In this document: positions 1 through 10,067 of the stretch, in pieces
Numbering within the stretch: the first letter of the stretch is position 1
Layout of the letters: each line of letters begins with the position of its first letter
Assembly (NCBI GenBank): GCA_000585075.1
Contig: JEMY01000026.1
Span: 1 to 64,000, forward strand
Length of the DNA: 64,000 bases
Source: Candidatus Accumulibacter regalis
GTDB lineage: Bacteria > Pseudomonadota > Gammaproteobacteria > Burkholderiales > Rhodocyclaceae
Direction: 5' to 3'
Notes under the pieces: generated by a model
What the model saw: the letters and a program-made list of their open reading frames with translations, nothing else
The model's database searches: none
What the model was told of the DNA's origin: nothing
Position numbers and translations under genes: made by a program

Positions 1-88
1 GGGCCCTACCAGGGGAACGACGCCCCTACTGGCCCAAAGACAAAAAATTCACAACCTCTGAGCAGATGCATCCTGTTCGAGAGGTCCT

Positions 89-128
89 GTGGCGCCGCGC
101 TGAGCGATCTTGCTCAGCGCGGCGCCAC
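89..128. repeat. Perfect 17-bp inverted repeat, 6-nt loop
   Basis: Arms 89-105 and 112-128 are exact reverse complements around the loop GATCTT. There is no T-tract on either side, so it is not a textbook intrinsic terminator; it could be an mRNA-end stabiliser, a factor-dependent terminator or an intergenic palindrome. Confidence 0.6.
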
Positions 129-157
129 GCTCGGTAGGGAGCAGCTGAACGCCGTTC

Positions 158-187
158 TTGAACTCTGAATAATTGATGTGCTACATT
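158..187 (+). promoter_or_regulatory. Candidate promoter of the pbpG-like gene
   Basis: TTGAAC (158-163), an 18-bp spacer, then TACATT (182-187) preceded by TG at 179-180, that is an extended -10. It lies about 100 bp before the start codon at 288. The match is moderate and was judged by eye only. Confidence 0.4.
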
Positions 188-287
188 ACATAGCCTATCT
201 ATCCCCTTATTTTTTCAGCTGTTGGCTCGCGGGTGGTGGGCTGCGGTAGAATTGTCGTCAATTATCGGTTCATGCAGGAGGCTTGCG

Positions 288-1409
288 ATGCGGATGATGC
301 TGAGAGCAGTAGTGCTGTGGGGGGCCCTGGTCGTGGGTACCGGATTGGCCTCGATGGAAGCCGTGCACGCGGCCGACAAGGCCGGCAGCAAGAGCGAAGC
401 GCAGAAGAGCAAAGCCCGGACAGCGGAAAAAGCGAAAGCGGCACCGGTCAGCAAGAAGGCGTCGAGCAAGAAAGTTGCGCAGCAGGGCAAGGCCGTGCCG
501 CGGGTGTCGAAGGCCAAATCCACCCGTGTCGCCAAGGCCAGTTCGGCGGCGCCGATTGGAAAAAGCAGTGCTTCGCGCATCGCTAAGAAGCAGAAGACCT
601 TGGACCCGTCGATGGCCAACGCCGTTGACCTGTGGCATGGCCAGGAGCACCTGGCGGTCCGCTCGGGTTCGGCACTGGTGATCGCACAGGACGGGGGTGA
701 GGCTCTCTACGAGAAGAACGCCAGGATTGTCGTTCCCATCGCGTCGATCACCAAGGTAATGACGGCCATGGTGGTGCTTGACTCGATGCCTAACCTGCAA
801 GCGCCGATTACCATTACCGACGAGGATGTCGACTACCTGAAGGGGAGTCGGTCACGCTTGCAGGTGGGCTCTGTCCTCACCCGTGAAATGGCCCTCTTGC
901 TGGCGCTGATGTCCTCCGAGAATCGTGCAGCGAACGCCCTCGGCCGTCACTATCCCGGGGGCTTGTCGGCCTTCGTGGCGGCAATGAATCGCAAGGCGGC
1001 AGCGCTGGGAATGAGCAGGACGCATTTCGAGGATCCGACCGGCCTGACCAGCAATAACGTGTCTACCGCACACGACCTGGCGAGAATGGTCGCTGCCGCC
1101 TATCGCTACCCCCTAATTCGCGAGTTTTCGACGACCCCGGGCGCCACCGCGGAAGTGAAGGGGCGCGACCTCGAGTATCGCAATACCAATCAATTGGTCA
1201 AGAGCCCGACCTGGGAAATTGGTCTGTCGAAGACAGGCTACATTCAGGAAGCAGGAAAATGCCTGGTTATGCAGGCGCGTGTCGCCGACCGACCGGTGGT
1301 GATCGTGCTGCTTGACTCATCTGGCAAGCAAACGCGTATCGGTGATGCAAACCGCATCAAGCGCTGGATGGAAAGCGCATCAGCATCAGGCAAAGCAACG
1401 CCTGCGTGA
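288..1409 (+). CDS. pbpG: D-alanyl-D-alanine endopeptidase (PBP7 type, peptidase S11)
   Basis: Periplasmic penicillin-binding protein that should cleave D-Ala cross-links in peptidoglycan. The three active-site motifs of serine peptidase family S11 are present: SITK (S153-K156), SEN (S210-N212) and KTG (K315-G317). The start at 288 is chosen because AGGAGG (276-281) sits six bases upstream and the next residues form a signal peptide ending near AVHAA; the frame is open further upstream but without these signals. Between the signal peptide and the catalytic domain lies an unusual Lys/Ala/Ser-rich linker of roughly 90 residues, strongly basic, which may bind anionic wall polymers or nucleic acid (inference). 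A carboxypeptidase role is the main alternative. The gene is alone between its promoter and a strong terminator. Confidence 0.88.
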   Translation: MRMMLRAVVLWGALVVGTGLASMEAVHAADKAGSKSEAQKSKARTAEKAKAAPVSKKASSKKVAQQGKAVPRVSKAKSTRVAKASSAAPIGKSSASRIAKKQKTLDPSMANAVDLWHGQEHLAVRSGSALVIAQDGGEALYEKNARIVVPIASITKVMTAMVVLDSMPNLQAPITITDEDVDYLKGSRSRLQVGSVLTREMALLLALMSSENRAANALGRHYPGGLSAFVAAMNRKAAALGMSRTHFEDPTGLTSNNVSTAHDLARMVAAAYRYPLIREFSTTPGATAEVKGRDLEYRNTNQLVKSPTWEIGLSKTGYIQEAGKCLVMQARVADRPVVIVLLDSSGKQTRIGDANRIKRWMESASASGKATPA

Positions 1410-1426
1410 CCCTGCAGCAGCGGACG

Positions 1427-1454
1427 AAAGCCACGGCATGCCGTGGCTTTTTTT
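1427..1454 (+). terminator. Rho-independent terminator after pbpG
   Basis: A perfect palindromic stem (arms 1428-1438 and 1439-1449) is followed directly by a run of eight T from 1447, 18 bp after the stop codon at 1407-1409. Confidence 0.85.
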
Positions 1455-1675
1455 TCGCTGGCCGAGCAATTCGTCGTCATTCTGCGATCATACCCAGCCC
1501 TGCCCGGAGGCGCGCGCTCGTTCAGGGCAGCGGTCGCGCAGCTCCGCGGCTAGGCTGGCAGGCAGAGACAGGGGAGTCTGAATGAATTGCGCGCCCTGAC
1601 TGCCGTACGTGGGAACGCTCTCCTCGCGTTCGCTGAAGCGCGAATTCTTGCGCATCTTGTCTGGTAGGATGCGCC

Positions 1676-2149
1676 GTGATGGAAGAGACTCTTATCATTA
1701 AATTCGTGAGTTGGGTTCGCTGGACGCAGTTGCTCTGCGTGCTGGCGGTCGCCTTTATGGCCGCCGCAGCGCAGGCGCAGCCAGTCGAGCCAGCGATGGT
1801 GGTCATCGCTCACCAGGCGACCAGTGAGGAAGCCATCCCGCGAGCATCCCTGCGCGCCATCTTTGGCATGCTTCTGCAGAAATGGCCGAGCAACACGCCG
1901 GTGAAGGTTTTCGTTTTGAGCGATGACGCGCCCGAGCACGCCATTTTCAGCAAGAGCGTGCTGCAGGTGTTTCCCCACCAACTGCGAATGGCCTGGGACC
2001 GACAGGTGTTTTCGGGTCAGGGACAGTACCCCGAACAGGTCGGCTCGACCAAGGAGATGCTCTCTCGGGTGGCGTCCACGCCTGGCGCAATGGGTTACGT
2101 CAAGGCGAGCGAGGTTGATCAGAATGTACGTGTACTCAAAGTTCGCTAG
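1676..2149 (+). CDS. PstS-like periplasmic substrate-binding protein (short)
   Basis: About 157 residues with an N-terminal signal peptide (hydrophobic stretch, AQA cleavage site near residue 36). The mature part resembles the short 'phosphate ABC transporter substrate-binding-like' proteins: residues around RASLRAIFGM and the closing GAMGYV segment are typical of that PBP-like fold. It is about half the length of true PstS, and no pstCAB genes are nearby, so an ABC transport role is unlikely. GTG 1676 and ATG 1679 are both possible starts; TAGGA (1665-1669) could serve either. It overlaps the following porin-like gene by 26 bp, suggesting translational coupling and a shared role with the outer-membrane protein and the c-di-GMP enzyme downstream. 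The ligand is unknown. Confidence 0.7.
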   Translation: MMEETLIIKFVSWVRWTQLLCVLAVAFMAAAAQAQPVEPAMVVIAHQATSEEAIPRASLRAIFGMLLQKWPSNTPVKVFVLSDDAPEHAIFSKSVLQVFPHQLRMAWDRQVFSGQGQYPEQVGSTKEMLSRVASTPGAMGYVKASEVDQNVRVLKVR

Positions 2150-3335
2150 GCCTCTCTTCGGCATTGCCGCGATAGCGATGCTCTTGCTATCGGCGACACT
2201 GGCGCGGGCGGTCGATTTCCTGGACGGCGATCTGCAGTTGCATGGTTTCTTTTCGCTGACCCTGGTGAACACCTCGAACAACAACTTTTTCGGGCCGAGC
2301 GATGACCAGATCAGCAATGAATTCAGCGAGGTCGGGGTGAACGCTTCGTGGCGACTGACACCAGACGTTCAACTGTCTGGCCAGCTGCTTTCGCATCGAG
2401 CGGGTGGCACCGATGATGGCCAGGTACGCCTCGATTACGGCCTGCTTGACTGGACCACGGCGTCGAGTGAGGACGGGCGGAGCGGCGTGCGGGTAGGGCG
2501 GATCAAGACGGCCTACGGTTTGTACAACAAGACGCGCGATGTTCCATTTACCCGACCGAGCATTATCCTGCCGCAATCGATCTACTTCGAGAGAACGCGT
2601 AACTTGACGGTTTCTGCCGATGGTGCGGAGATCTACCTGGAACGCTACGACGAGGCTGGTTCGCTTTCCGCCAGTTTCGCGCTTGGCCAGCCACAGACGA
2701 ACAGCGAGTCGGCGACGGTGGCCTTGGTCGGTGTGAATCCACCCGGCCATCTGGATGCGAAGCTGGCTCCGGATTTTCAGGTGCTGTACGAAGGCCAGGG
2801 CGGCAAGTATCGGCTCGGGTTCACCGCCCTGCATGTCGACCTGCGTTACAAGCCAGGCTACGCCGACCGCCTTGGTGCTGGCCGTTTCAGGCTCACGCCC
2901 CTGATCTTCTCGGCGCAGTACAACGCCGAGAACTGGAGCCTGACGGGTGAGTACGCCAGTCGTCGTATCTCGGTGAAGGATTTTGGCCCGTTCTTCTACA
3001 ACGGCGACGCGCTTGGCGAGAGTTACTACCTGCAGGCCACCTACCGTCTGGCACCAAAGTGGGAAGCTCTTCTGCGCTACGACGTGTACTATGCGGACAA
3101 GGGTGATCGCAATGGCGAGGACTTTGCCGCAGCCACCCGTATGCCCGGTTTTACGCGCTACGCCAAAGACTGGACAGCCGGCGTTCGTTTCGACGTCACT
3201 CCGCAGTTCATGCTCCGCGCGGAGGTGCATCAGGTTGATGGAACAGGTTTTCTGGCGGTTCAGGACAATCCTAACCCGCAGGATCTTCATCGTTACTGGG
3301 ACAGCTTCATGCTCCTCGGTTCGTTCCGTTTCTAG
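2124..3335 (+). CDS. Putative outer-membrane beta-barrel (porin-like) protein
   Basis: 403 residues. The ATG at 2124 opens a clear signal peptide (hydrophobic core AIAMLLLSATLARA) and lies inside the end of the preceding gene. The mature protein is rich in alternating hydrophobic/aromatic strands (repeats of the type LSGQLLSHRA, RLGFTALHVDLRYK, WSLTGEYASRR, WEALLRYDVYYADKGD) and ends in Phe (GSFRF), the classic outer-membrane sorting signature. No family-specific motif was recognised; it does not resemble the trimeric general porins closely. It sits between a PstS-like binding protein and a GGDEF-EAL enzyme, 9 bp before the latter, so the three are almost certainly one transcript. Possible jobs are passage or sensing of the solute bound by the upstream protein (inference). 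Confidence 0.72.
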   Translation: MYVYSKFARPLFGIAAIAMLLLSATLARAVDFLDGDLQLHGFFSLTLVNTSNNNFFGPSDDQISNEFSEVGVNASWRLTPDVQLSGQLLSHRAGGTDDGQVRLDYGLLDWTTASSEDGRSGVRVGRIKTAYGLYNKTRDVPFTRPSIILPQSIYFERTRNLTVSADGAEIYLERYDEAGSLSASFALGQPQTNSESATVALVGVNPPGHLDAKLAPDFQVLYEGQGGKYRLGFTALHVDLRYKPGYADRLGAGRFRLTPLIFSAQYNAENWSLTGEYASRRISVKDFGPFFYNGDALGESYYLQATYRLAPKWEALLRYDVYYADKGDRNGEDFAAATRMPGFTRYAKDWTAGVRFDVTPQFMLRAEVHQVDGTGFLAVQDNPNPQDLHRYWDSFMLLGSFRF

Positions 3336-3344
3336 TCTCTGCAA

Positions 3345-6203
3345 ATGTTGGCCAGTTCGCCTTCGGCGAAAGCGCGTAGCGCCGCCCGTTTCCTCAGCCT
3401 GAGGTGGAAAATCCTGTTGACTCTCGGCGGTGTGATGCTGTCGGTCAACGGGGCGTTGTCGTGGCTGCACTTCCATGACCTGACGACGCGCTTCGAGGTG
3501 CAGCGGACGGCGACCAGAGAGCGTCTGGTGGGCCAGGCACTTGCTCTGCGCACCGACTTCGGCCTCCGTTTGCAGGCGCTGGCCGGCATGCTGGCGGCTC
3601 TCGACTCCGTCGGCGTCGGCCTTTTCCAGACGCAGGCAGGCAATGCCCTGCTGCGACAGCACTTCGACAGCTACTGGTCGGTCCTGCAACTCGACCTGGG
3701 GCTGGATTCGCTGCAGGTCTACGCGCAAAGCGGTCCGCCCTTGGCCACCTGGCGCACCCATGCCCTCGCTGCGGTGGAGCCGGACGCCGAGGTTCGCGCC
3801 GTCATCGGGCAGGAACGAGCGATGCACTGGACGCGCTGCGAGGAGGTGTGCACGCAGTTTGCCGCGGCGCCGATCCTCTCGGCTGGTCGCGTTGCCGGAG
3901 CGGTGGTCCTGGGCAGTTCTCTGGCCGACGTGGTGGTCTCGTTCCACCGCTTGTCCGGTGCCGATCTCGGCGTTCTCGTTCCAGCCGCCGACCCGGTGGG
4001 CAAGAACGCGCTGCCTGCCTTGGGTCTGCAGGTGATCGGGTTGAGCAATGTGGAGCGCAACCTGCCCCTGCTGCAGCAGCTGACGGATCTTCCGCCGCTG
4101 CGTGCTGAGCGCGCCTGGCGTCTGCTCGCGTACGATGGCCGGCAGTTCGAGTTGTCGTTTCTGGCGCTCGATCCCGGCGTCGAGGGACAGGCGTCGGCCG
4201 TGCTGGTCGTCGTTGACGATCTCACCCAGGCGCTGGCCGATATTCGAAAATCGGTCTGGAGTCGCCTGCAGGGCGAATTGCTGGCTTCACTGTTCTCGCT
4301 AGTGTTGTTGGCGCTGCTGGTGCACGCGCCCTTGCAACGTATGACCCAGGCAGTGCGCGCCATTCCTCTGCTCGGGCGCAGCGCCTTCGCCGAGGCGCGG
4401 GCGAGAATTGCGCCGCGCACTCGGCGACTGGTCGATGACGAAATCGACAGCCTGGACGAGGCGGCGGTTGCCCTGTCGCATCGGCTGGAAACGCTGGAGA
4501 GCGACGTCGCGGCCCATTCCGCCGAGATGCAGGGGATGCTGCAGCGGATTTCTGTCGAGCGCGATTTCAGCAGGAACCTGCTCGACACCGCGCAAGTGAT
4601 CATTCTGACCCAGGCTGCCAACGGCCAGATTCTTACCCTGAATCGCTACGGACAGTTGCTCTCGGGTTGGGCCGAGGAGGATTTGCCGGGCAAGCGCTTT
4701 TCCGAACTGCTGTGCCCGGACGGATCTTCGGAACTGTTGATTCAGCAGGCGGTGCGGGAAATCGTTGCCGGCGAACGTCAGCACGTGCAACTGGAATCGA
4801 TTATGGCGAGCGCCAACGGCCAGTTGTACGAGATTACGTGGAACCACTCCCGGCTTTCCGGGCCTCGCGATGCAGTGATGATTCTCTCGGTGGGCATCGA
4901 CCACACGGAACGCAAGCGTGCCGAGTCGCATGTCAGCTATCTCGCCGAGCACGATCCGCTCACGGGTCTGGTGAATCGACAGCATTTCCAGCATGAGCTC
5001 GATCAGGCGCTGGCCAGCGCCCGCCGTTCCTTGCATGACGGAGCACTGCTTTATCTCGACCTCGACGGGTTCAAATACGTCAACGATCTGAACGGGCACC
5101 AGGCAGGTGATGCCCTCCTGCGGGTGGTCGCCGACGAAGTCGGCAGTGTGGCGCGGGGCAGCGATCTGTTGGGCCGCCTGGGTGGTGATGAACTGGGCAT
5201 CTTGCTGCACGAATGTGATCGCGACGGTGCCATCCAGGTGGCCGAGAAAATCAACAGGCAACTTGCCGAGATCAAGTTCCCCGGCCTGGGAGCGAACCAT
5301 CGGGTCTCCGCCAGCATCGGGATCGTCGTTTTTTCCGAGTCCATGATGGACGTCAAGCAGCTTCTCGCCAACGCCGACATCGCCATGTATCAGGCCAAGT
5401 CGAAAGGCGGCGCCGGCTGGCACCTCTATTCGGAGGGTGAGGGTGTGCAGGAGAAGATGCAGAGTCGCCTGTACTGGGAGGAGATGATCAATCGCTCGCT
5501 GGGCGACCGCGGTTTCATCGTGTACTACCAGCCGATCCTGGATATTCGCGCTCGGCAGGTCAGTCACTACGAGGCCCTGGTACGCATGCGGGGAGAAGAT
5601 GGCTCGCCGATTCCGCCCGGTGCGTTCATGGAAGTGGCCGAGAACAGTGGCCTGATACGCGACATCGATCGCTATGTGATCCATGACGTTTTTGGCCGGA
5701 TGCTGGCCCTGTTTGCTGCCGGAAAGTACTATAAGTTCTCGATCAACCTGTCGGGCGTCAGCATCAATGATCCGCGCCTGCTTTCGTTCATTCGCGATGA
5801 GCTCGCGCGTGGCGCGATGTTGCCGAGCCATGTCATCTTCGAGATTACCGAGACCGCGGCGGTGTCGGATTTTTCCAAGGCCCGAGCGTTCATGAACGCC
5901 GTACGGGAACTCGGTTGCGCGTTTTCGCTCGATGACTTTGGCGTCGGCTTTTCTTCGTTCAACTACGTCAAGCAGTTGCCTGTCGACTACGTCAAGATCG
6001 ACGGATCGTTTGTCCGCACCCTGGTCGATAGCCCGGATGATCAGGTCTTCGTACGCGCACTCGCCGAGGTCGCGCGTGGCTTTGGCAAGAAGACGGTGGC
6101 CGAGTTCGTGGAAGACGAACGGGCGCTGAACATGTTGCGCGCCTTTGGTGTTGACTACGCGCAAGGCTACTTCATCGGCAAGCCCGGCCCGGAGATTGTC
6201 TGA
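3345..6203 (+). CDS. Membrane sensor GGDEF-EAL protein (c-di-GMP synthesis/degradation)
   Basis: 952 residues. Order: transmembrane helix about 20-42, a periplasmic CACHE-like sensor region to about 305, second helix about 311-330, HAMP-like/coiled linker, PAS domain about 405-520, GGDEF domain about 535-690, EAL domain about 700-945. The GGDEF site reads GGDEL (613-617) with an RxxD inhibitory site five residues upstream (RGSD, 604-607). The EAL domain keeps the expected catalytic and metal ligands: E743 of EAL, INLS, FEITE, DDFG, VKIDG, AEFVE and the terminal QGYFI. Both domains may therefore be active, with the phosphodiesterase half the better supported. Starts 9 bp after the porin-like gene, so the periplasmic part may sense something delivered by the two upstream proteins. 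Confidence 0.9.
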   Translation: MLASSPSAKARSAARFLSLRWKILLTLGGVMLSVNGALSWLHFHDLTTRFEVQRTATRERLVGQALALRTDFGLRLQALAGMLAALDSVGVGLFQTQAGNALLRQHFDSYWSVLQLDLGLDSLQVYAQSGPPLATWRTHALAAVEPDAEVRAVIGQERAMHWTRCEEVCTQFAAAPILSAGRVAGAVVLGSSLADVVVSFHRLSGADLGVLVPAADPVGKNALPALGLQVIGLSNVERNLPLLQQLTDLPPLRAERAWRLLAYDGRQFELSFLALDPGVEGQASAVLVVVDDLTQALADIRKSVWSRLQGELLASLFSLVLLALLVHAPLQRMTQAVRAIPLLGRSAFAEARARIAPRTRRLVDDEIDSLDEAAVALSHRLETLESDVAAHSAEMQGMLQRISVERDFSRNLLDTAQVIILTQAANGQILTLNRYGQLLSGWAEEDLPGKRFSELLCPDGSSELLIQQAVREIVAGERQHVQLESIMASANGQLYEITWNHSRLSGPRDAVMILSVGIDHTERKRAESHVSYLAEHDPLTGLVNRQHFQHELDQALASARRSLHDGALLYLDLDGFKYVNDLNGHQAGDALLRVVADEVGSVARGSDLLGRLGGDELGILLHECDRDGAIQVAEKINRQLAEIKFPGLGANHRVSASIGIVVFSESMMDVKQLLANADIAMYQAKSKGGAGWHLYSEGEGVQEKMQSRLYWEEMINRSLGDRGFIVYYQPILDIRARQVSHYEALVRMRGEDGSPIPPGAFMEVAENSGLIRDIDRYVIHDVFGRMLALFAAGKYYKFSINLSGVSINDPRLLSFIRDELARGAMLPSHVIFEITETAAVSDFSKARAFMNAVRELGCAFSLDDFGVGFSSFNYVKQLPVDYVKIDGSFVRTLVDSPDDQVFVRALAEVARGFGKKTVAEFVEDERALNMLRAFGVDYAQGYFIGKPGPEIV

Positions 6204-6261
6204 GCCGCGGGGTTTGGCCGGATCGAGCACGCTTGCGTGCGCCGGGAGGCTTTCGGCGGCG

Positions 6262-6281
6262 GTGCTATAATCGCCTGCTGA
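6262..6281 (+). promoter_or_regulatory. Extended -10 promoter element before hemA
   Basis: TG-C-TATAAT with the -10 at 6266-6271, 43 bp before the hemA start; no good -35 at standard spacing. The 20-bp block matches 17 of 20 positions with the element before hemC (16202-16221). Confidence 0.55.
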
Positions 6282-6313
6282 CTTGCCACCCCTCTGCCTA
6301 CCGTCCCCCAAGC

Positions 6314-7576
6314 ATGGCGCTGTTCACCATTGGTATCAACCACCACACAGCACCACTCTCGGTTCGCGAGCAGCTGGCGTTTCATGCCGAAAGCCTGCCG
6401 CATGCACTGGCTGACCTGGCCCACTGCAAACCGGTCCACGAGGCAGCGATCCTGTCGACCTGCAACCGCACCGAGCTGTACTTCGCTACCGATGCAGTCG
6501 ACGTCGCAACCCAGTGGCTTGCCGATTACCATCGCCTGGCGCGTCATGACATTGTTCCCTACCTCTACACCTATCCCGAGCGCGACGCCGTACGGCATGC
6601 TTTTCGAGTCGCCAGCGGGCTGGATTCGATGGTTCTCGGCGAGCCGCAGATTCTCGGTCAGATGAAGGAGGCGGTACGGGTTGCCGAGGAGGCCGGAACC
6701 CTTGGCACGACTCTGCACAAGCTCTTCCAGCACTCCTTTGCCGTGGCCAAGGAGGTGCGGTCGACGACGGCGATTGGGGCCAATGTGGTCTCCATGGCCG
6801 CCGCCGCCGTGCGCCTGGCGGAGCGAATTTTCGAACGTATCGCCGAGCAGAAAATCCTCTTTATCGGTGCGGGTGAAATGATCGAGCTGTGCGCCACGCA
6901 TTTTTCGGCGCAGCACCCGAAACAGGTGGTCATCGCCAACCGCACGGTTGAGCGCGGCCGGGTGCTGGCCGATCGACTGGGAGGAACGGCGATCAGGCTG
7001 GAGGATCTCGGCGAGCGCTTGTCACAGTTCGACATTGTCGTCTCATGCACCGCCAGCCCGCTGCCGATCCTCGGCCTGGGGATGGTCGAGCGGGCGATCA
7101 AGGTTCGCCGCCATCGCCCGATGTTCATGGTCGACCTGGCCGTTCCTCGCGATATCGAGGTCGAGGTCGGCGAAATGGACGACGTGTTCCTGTACACCGT
7201 CGACGACCTGGCGCAGGTCGTTGAATCGGGCCTCGAGTCGCGTCAGGCCGCGGTGGTGGACGCGGAATCGATCATCAGCGAACGTGTCGAGGGCTTCCTG
7301 CGCTGGCTTGCCACGCGTGGTACAGTGCCGCTCATTCGGTCACTGCGCGATGCTGCCGACCGTGCGCGTCGCCACGAGATGGAGCAAGCGCTGAAGCTGC
7401 TGGCCAAAGGTGAAGACCCGGCCCGCGTCCTCGAGCGCTTCTCGCATCGCCTGACCAACAAGTTTCTGCATGCGCCGACGCAAGCATTGAACCAGGCCGG
7501 TGCAGACCAGGACGAGTTGCAGACGCTGGTCGGACGCTTGTTCCACCTTCATCCGGATTCCCGCTTCGGCGAGTAG
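6314..7576 (+). CDS. hemA: Glutamyl-tRNA reductase
   Basis: First committed step of C5-pathway tetrapyrrole synthesis: reduces glutamyl-tRNA to glutamate-1-semialdehyde with NADPH. 420 residues, the usual length. The N-terminus [19 protein letters not shown] is the conserved start of the family, and STCNRTEL carries the catalytic Cys. The central [15 protein letters not shown] and the NADPH-binding FIGAGEM follow, then the C-terminal dimerisation domain. The frame is open upstream of 6314 but the family start fits this ATG. It is followed 70 bp later by prfA, a common bacterial pairing (hemA-prfA-prmC). Confidence 0.97.
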   Translation: MALFTIGINHHTAPLSVREQLAFHAESLPHALADLAHCKPVHEAAILSTCNRTELYFATDAVDVATQWLADYHRLARHDIVPYLYTYPERDAVRHAFRVASGLDSMVLGEPQILGQMKEAVRVAEEAGTLGTTLHKLFQHSFAVAKEVRSTTAIGANVVSMAAAAVRLAERIFERIAEQKILFIGAGEMIELCATHFSAQHPKQVVIANRTVERGRVLADRLGGTAIRLEDLGERLSQFDIVVSCTASPLPILGLGMVERAIKVRRHRPMFMVDLAVPRDIEVEVGEMDDVFLYTVDDLAQVVESGLESRQAAVVDAESIISERVEGFLRWLATRGTVPLIRSLRDAADRARRHEMEQALKLLAKGEDPARVLERFSHRLTNKFLHAPTQALNQAGADQDELQTLVGRLFHLHPDSRFGE

Positions 7577-7646
7577 CCCCTCCGGCAACCGACGCCAGGC
7601 GGCAGCATCATTTTGCGCCGCTCGGCGCGCTTTAAGCGACTTCCCC

Positions 7647-8729
7647 ATGAACCAGAGCATTTGCGACAAACTCGAACAGCTGACCGGTCGCCTCGACGAA
7701 CTCGGCCGCATTTTGGCCAGCAGCGAAGCAACGCAAGACATGGACGAGTTCCGCAAGCTGTCGTGCGAGTACGCCGAACTTGGCCCGGTGGTCGCTCTCT
7801 ACCAGAGCTGGCGACATGCCGAGTCCGAGCTGTCGTCGGCGCTAGAGATGCTCGCCGATCCGGAGATGAAGGAGTTGGCGGCGGCAGAAGTCGTCGCCGT
7901 TCGGGAGCGCTTGCCGCAGATCGAGAAGGAGCTGCAGAAAATGCTGCTGCCAAAGGATGCCAACGATGCTCGCAACGTTTTTCTCGAGGTGCGAGCGGGT
8001 ACCGGCGGTGAGGAATCGGCGCTTTTTGCCGGCAATCTCTTTCGCATGTACACCCGCTACGCTGAACGCCAGCGGTGGCAGGTGGAAGTCATTTCGGCCA
8101 GTGTTTCGGACCTCGGCGGCTACCGCGAGGTGATTGCGCGAGTCATCGGCAACGGCGTCTACTCGCGACTGAAGTTTGAGTCAGGGGCCCATCGCGTGCA
8201 GCGGGTTCCCGACACGGAAACGCAGGGTCGCATCCACACTTCGGCGTGCACGGTGGCGGTGATGCCCGAGGCCGACGCGCTTGAGGAGGTGCACATCAAC
8301 CCGGCCGAAATTCGCGTCGACACCTACCGCGCTTCCGGTGCGGGCGGACAGCACATCAACAAGACGGATTCGGCGGTACGGATTACCCATCTGCCGACGG
8401 GGATCGTCGTCGAATGCCAGGATGATCGCTCGCAACACAAGAACAAGGCGCAGGCCCTGTCGGTCCTGGCGGCGCGCATTAGGGATGTGCAGGAGCGCGA
8501 GCAGCACGCGAACATCGCATCGACGCGGCGGGACCTGATTGGCAGTGGCGACCGCTCGGAGCGAATTCGAACCTACAACTTCCCGCAGGGTCGAGTCACC
8601 GACCACCGCATCAATCTGACCCTGTACAAGATCGAAGCAATCATGGACGGCGACCTTGACGAATTGCTGGCTGCGCTTGCCGCCGAATACCAAGCCGATC
8701 AGCTGGCGATGCTTGCCGACAGCGAGTGA
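7647..8729 (+). CDS. prfA: Peptide chain release factor 1
   Basis: Recognises UAA/UAG stop codons and triggers release of the peptide. 360 residues. The GGQ motif is at 233-235, as in E. coli RF1, within [14 protein letters not shown]. The stop-codon-recognition tripeptide of RF1 (PxT) appears as PDT in [15 protein letters not shown]. The ATG at 7647 gives the standard N-terminus; the open frame extends upstream into hemA without family similarity. The methylation target of the next gene product, PrmC, is the GGQ glutamine of this protein. Confidence 0.97.
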   Translation: MNQSICDKLEQLTGRLDELGRILASSEATQDMDEFRKLSCEYAELGPVVALYQSWRHAESELSSALEMLADPEMKELAAAEVVAVRERLPQIEKELQKMLLPKDANDARNVFLEVRAGTGGEESALFAGNLFRMYTRYAERQRWQVEVISASVSDLGGYREVIARVIGNGVYSRLKFESGAHRVQRVPDTETQGRIHTSACTVAVMPEADALEEVHINPAEIRVDTYRASGAGGQHINKTDSAVRITHLPTGIVVECQDDRSQHKNKAQALSVLAARIRDVQEREQHANIASTRRDLIGSGDRSERIRTYNFPQGRVTDHRINLTLYKIEAIMDGDLDELLAALAAEYQADQLAMLADSE

Positions 8730-8814
8730 TGCGAACTGCCCGCAACGAAGGGCGGAGATCACTCTTGACCCTGCTCGCTGCTCTGCGCCGGGTCTTGGCT
8801 GAGCGCCGATCCGA

Positions 8815-9645
8815 ATGACGATGACGCTTAATGCTGCATGGCGCTCGGCGAGCCGGCGTATCGATCGCCTTGATGCGCGCCTGCTTGTCGAGCAGGTGGC
8901 CACCTGTACCCATGCCGACCTGATTGCGCACTCGACACGCACACTCTCGGCAGATCAGCTGTGCCGGTTCGAGGCGCTGGTTGGCCGGCGCGCGTCCGGC
9001 GAGCCGCTGGCCTATCTTCTGGGCAGCGCAGAATTTTATGGGCGGGAGTTTGTCGTTACGCCGGCAGTGCTGATTCCGCGTCCGGAGACGGAACTACTGG
9101 TCGACCTGGCGATCGAACGACTTCGCTCGTTGCCAAACGCTCGGATACTGGATCTTGGTACCGGGTCCGGTGTTCTGGCCGTGACTCTGGCGCGGCTATG
9201 CCCGGGGGCGTTGGTTACGGCGGTCGATCTTTCGCCGGCCGCGCTTGCCGTAGCCAGCGGCAATGCGGTAGGGCACGCAGTAGAAGTGAGCTTTCTTGCC
9301 GGTCACTGGTACACGCCGCTTGGCGAAAGCCGCTTCGATCTGATCGTCGCCAACCCGCCTTATGTGGCGCATGCGGACCCGCACCTGCAGGGAGATGGTC
9401 TGCCCTATGAACCACGCATCGCGCTGACCGATGGCGTGGTCGGCGGTGACGGTCTGGCCTGCCTTCGCGAGATCATCCGCGGAGCCGTGACGCATCTGCG
9501 GCCGGCTGGCTGGCTGCTGGTCGAGCACGGATACAATCAGGCCGCTGCGGTGCGGCAGTTGTTGGGCCAGCAGAGGTTTGTCGAGATTGGTTCGTGGTGT
9601 GACCTGGCGGGAATTGAGCGCGTCAGTGGGGGGCGACTCGATTGA
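8815..9645 (+). CDS. prmC: Release factor glutamine methyltransferase
   Basis: SAM-dependent methyltransferase that N5-methylates the GGQ glutamine of release factors. 276 residues. Shows the N-terminal helical domain ending in GEPLAYLLGSAEFYG, the motif VLIPRPETELLVD, the SAM-binding ILDLGTGSGVLA and the catalytic NPPY (in IVANPPYV). ATG codons at 8815 and 8821 are both possible starts. It lies 85 bp after prfA, the usual order with its substrate gene. Confidence 0.95.
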   Translation: MTMTLNAAWRSASRRIDRLDARLLVEQVATCTHADLIAHSTRTLSADQLCRFEALVGRRASGEPLAYLLGSAEFYGREFVVTPAVLIPRPETELLVDLAIERLRSLPNARILDLGTGSGVLAVTLARLCPGALVTAVDLSPAALAVASGNAVGHAVEVSFLAGHWYTPLGESRFDLIVANPPYVAHADPHLQGDGLPYEPRIALTDGVVGGDGLACLREIIRGAVTHLRPAGWLLVEHGYNQAAAVRQLLGQQRFVEIGSWCDLAGIERVSGGRLD

Positions 9646-9719
9646 CGCTGGGCGCCGCGACCCGGTAAACTGTTCTGTTGATTGTTTTTCATAACGAGTG
9701 GTCACTAAGAGGTTTTACG

Positions 9720-10043
9720 ATGGATGCGCAGCAATTGATCAAAGAGCAGGTAACAAGCAACCCCGTGGTCCTCTACATGAAGGGGACGCCGCAGGCGCCA
9801 CAATGCGGGTTCTCGTCGGTAACGGTGCAAATCCTAAAGGCTTGCGGAGTGTCGAGCTTCCTGAGCGTGAACGTACTCGAGAACCCGGAGATCCGTAGCG
9901 GTATCAAGTCCTACGCCAACTGGCCAACGATTCCTCAGCTTTACGTGCGCGGCGAGTTTGTCGGCGGCTGCGACATCATGCGCGAGATGTACGAGGACGG
10001 CGAGTTGCAGAAACTTCTTGAAGGCCTGGTCGATCCGCTCTGA
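9720..10043 (+). CDS. grxD: Monothiol glutaredoxin, Grx4 type
   Basis: 107 residues with the CGFS active site (C29) in [13 protein letters not shown] and the glutathione-binding WPTIPQLYV and GGCDIM segments. Such proteins carry and transfer [2Fe-2S] clusters in the cytosol. AAGAGG (9707-9712) seven bases before ATG 9720 fixes the start. It follows prmC after 74 bp and ends before a hairpin terminator at 10068-10102. Confidence 0.95.
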   Translation: MDAQQLIKEQVTSNPVVLYMKGTPQAPQCGFSSVTVQILKACGVSSFLSVNVLENPEIRSGIKSYANWPTIPQLYVRGEFVGGCDIMREMYEDGELQKLLEGLVDPL

Positions 10044-10067
10044 TCGCCAAAGTGCTTCTGCGGCCGG

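Larger units (their letters stand above)
1..287. other. Non-coding left edge of the window
   Basis: No convincing gene is seen here. An imperfect hairpin lies at 1-35 (outer arms 1-5 and 31-35, inner arms 11-15 and 23-27), possibly the end of an operon cut off by the window. A long perfect stem-loop follows at 89-128, and a candidate promoter for the downstream peptidase gene at 158-187. The stretch from about 155 to 225 is AT-richer than its surroundings. Confidence 0.6.

Noticed and set aside
2187..3947. 586-codon open frame on the minus strand
   Set aside because: Spans two unrelated plus-strand genes in antisense and has no features of a protein family.
4299..6311. 670-codon open frame on the minus strand
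   Set aside because: Antisense to the GGDEF-EAL gene, whose domains are clear; no similarity on this strand.
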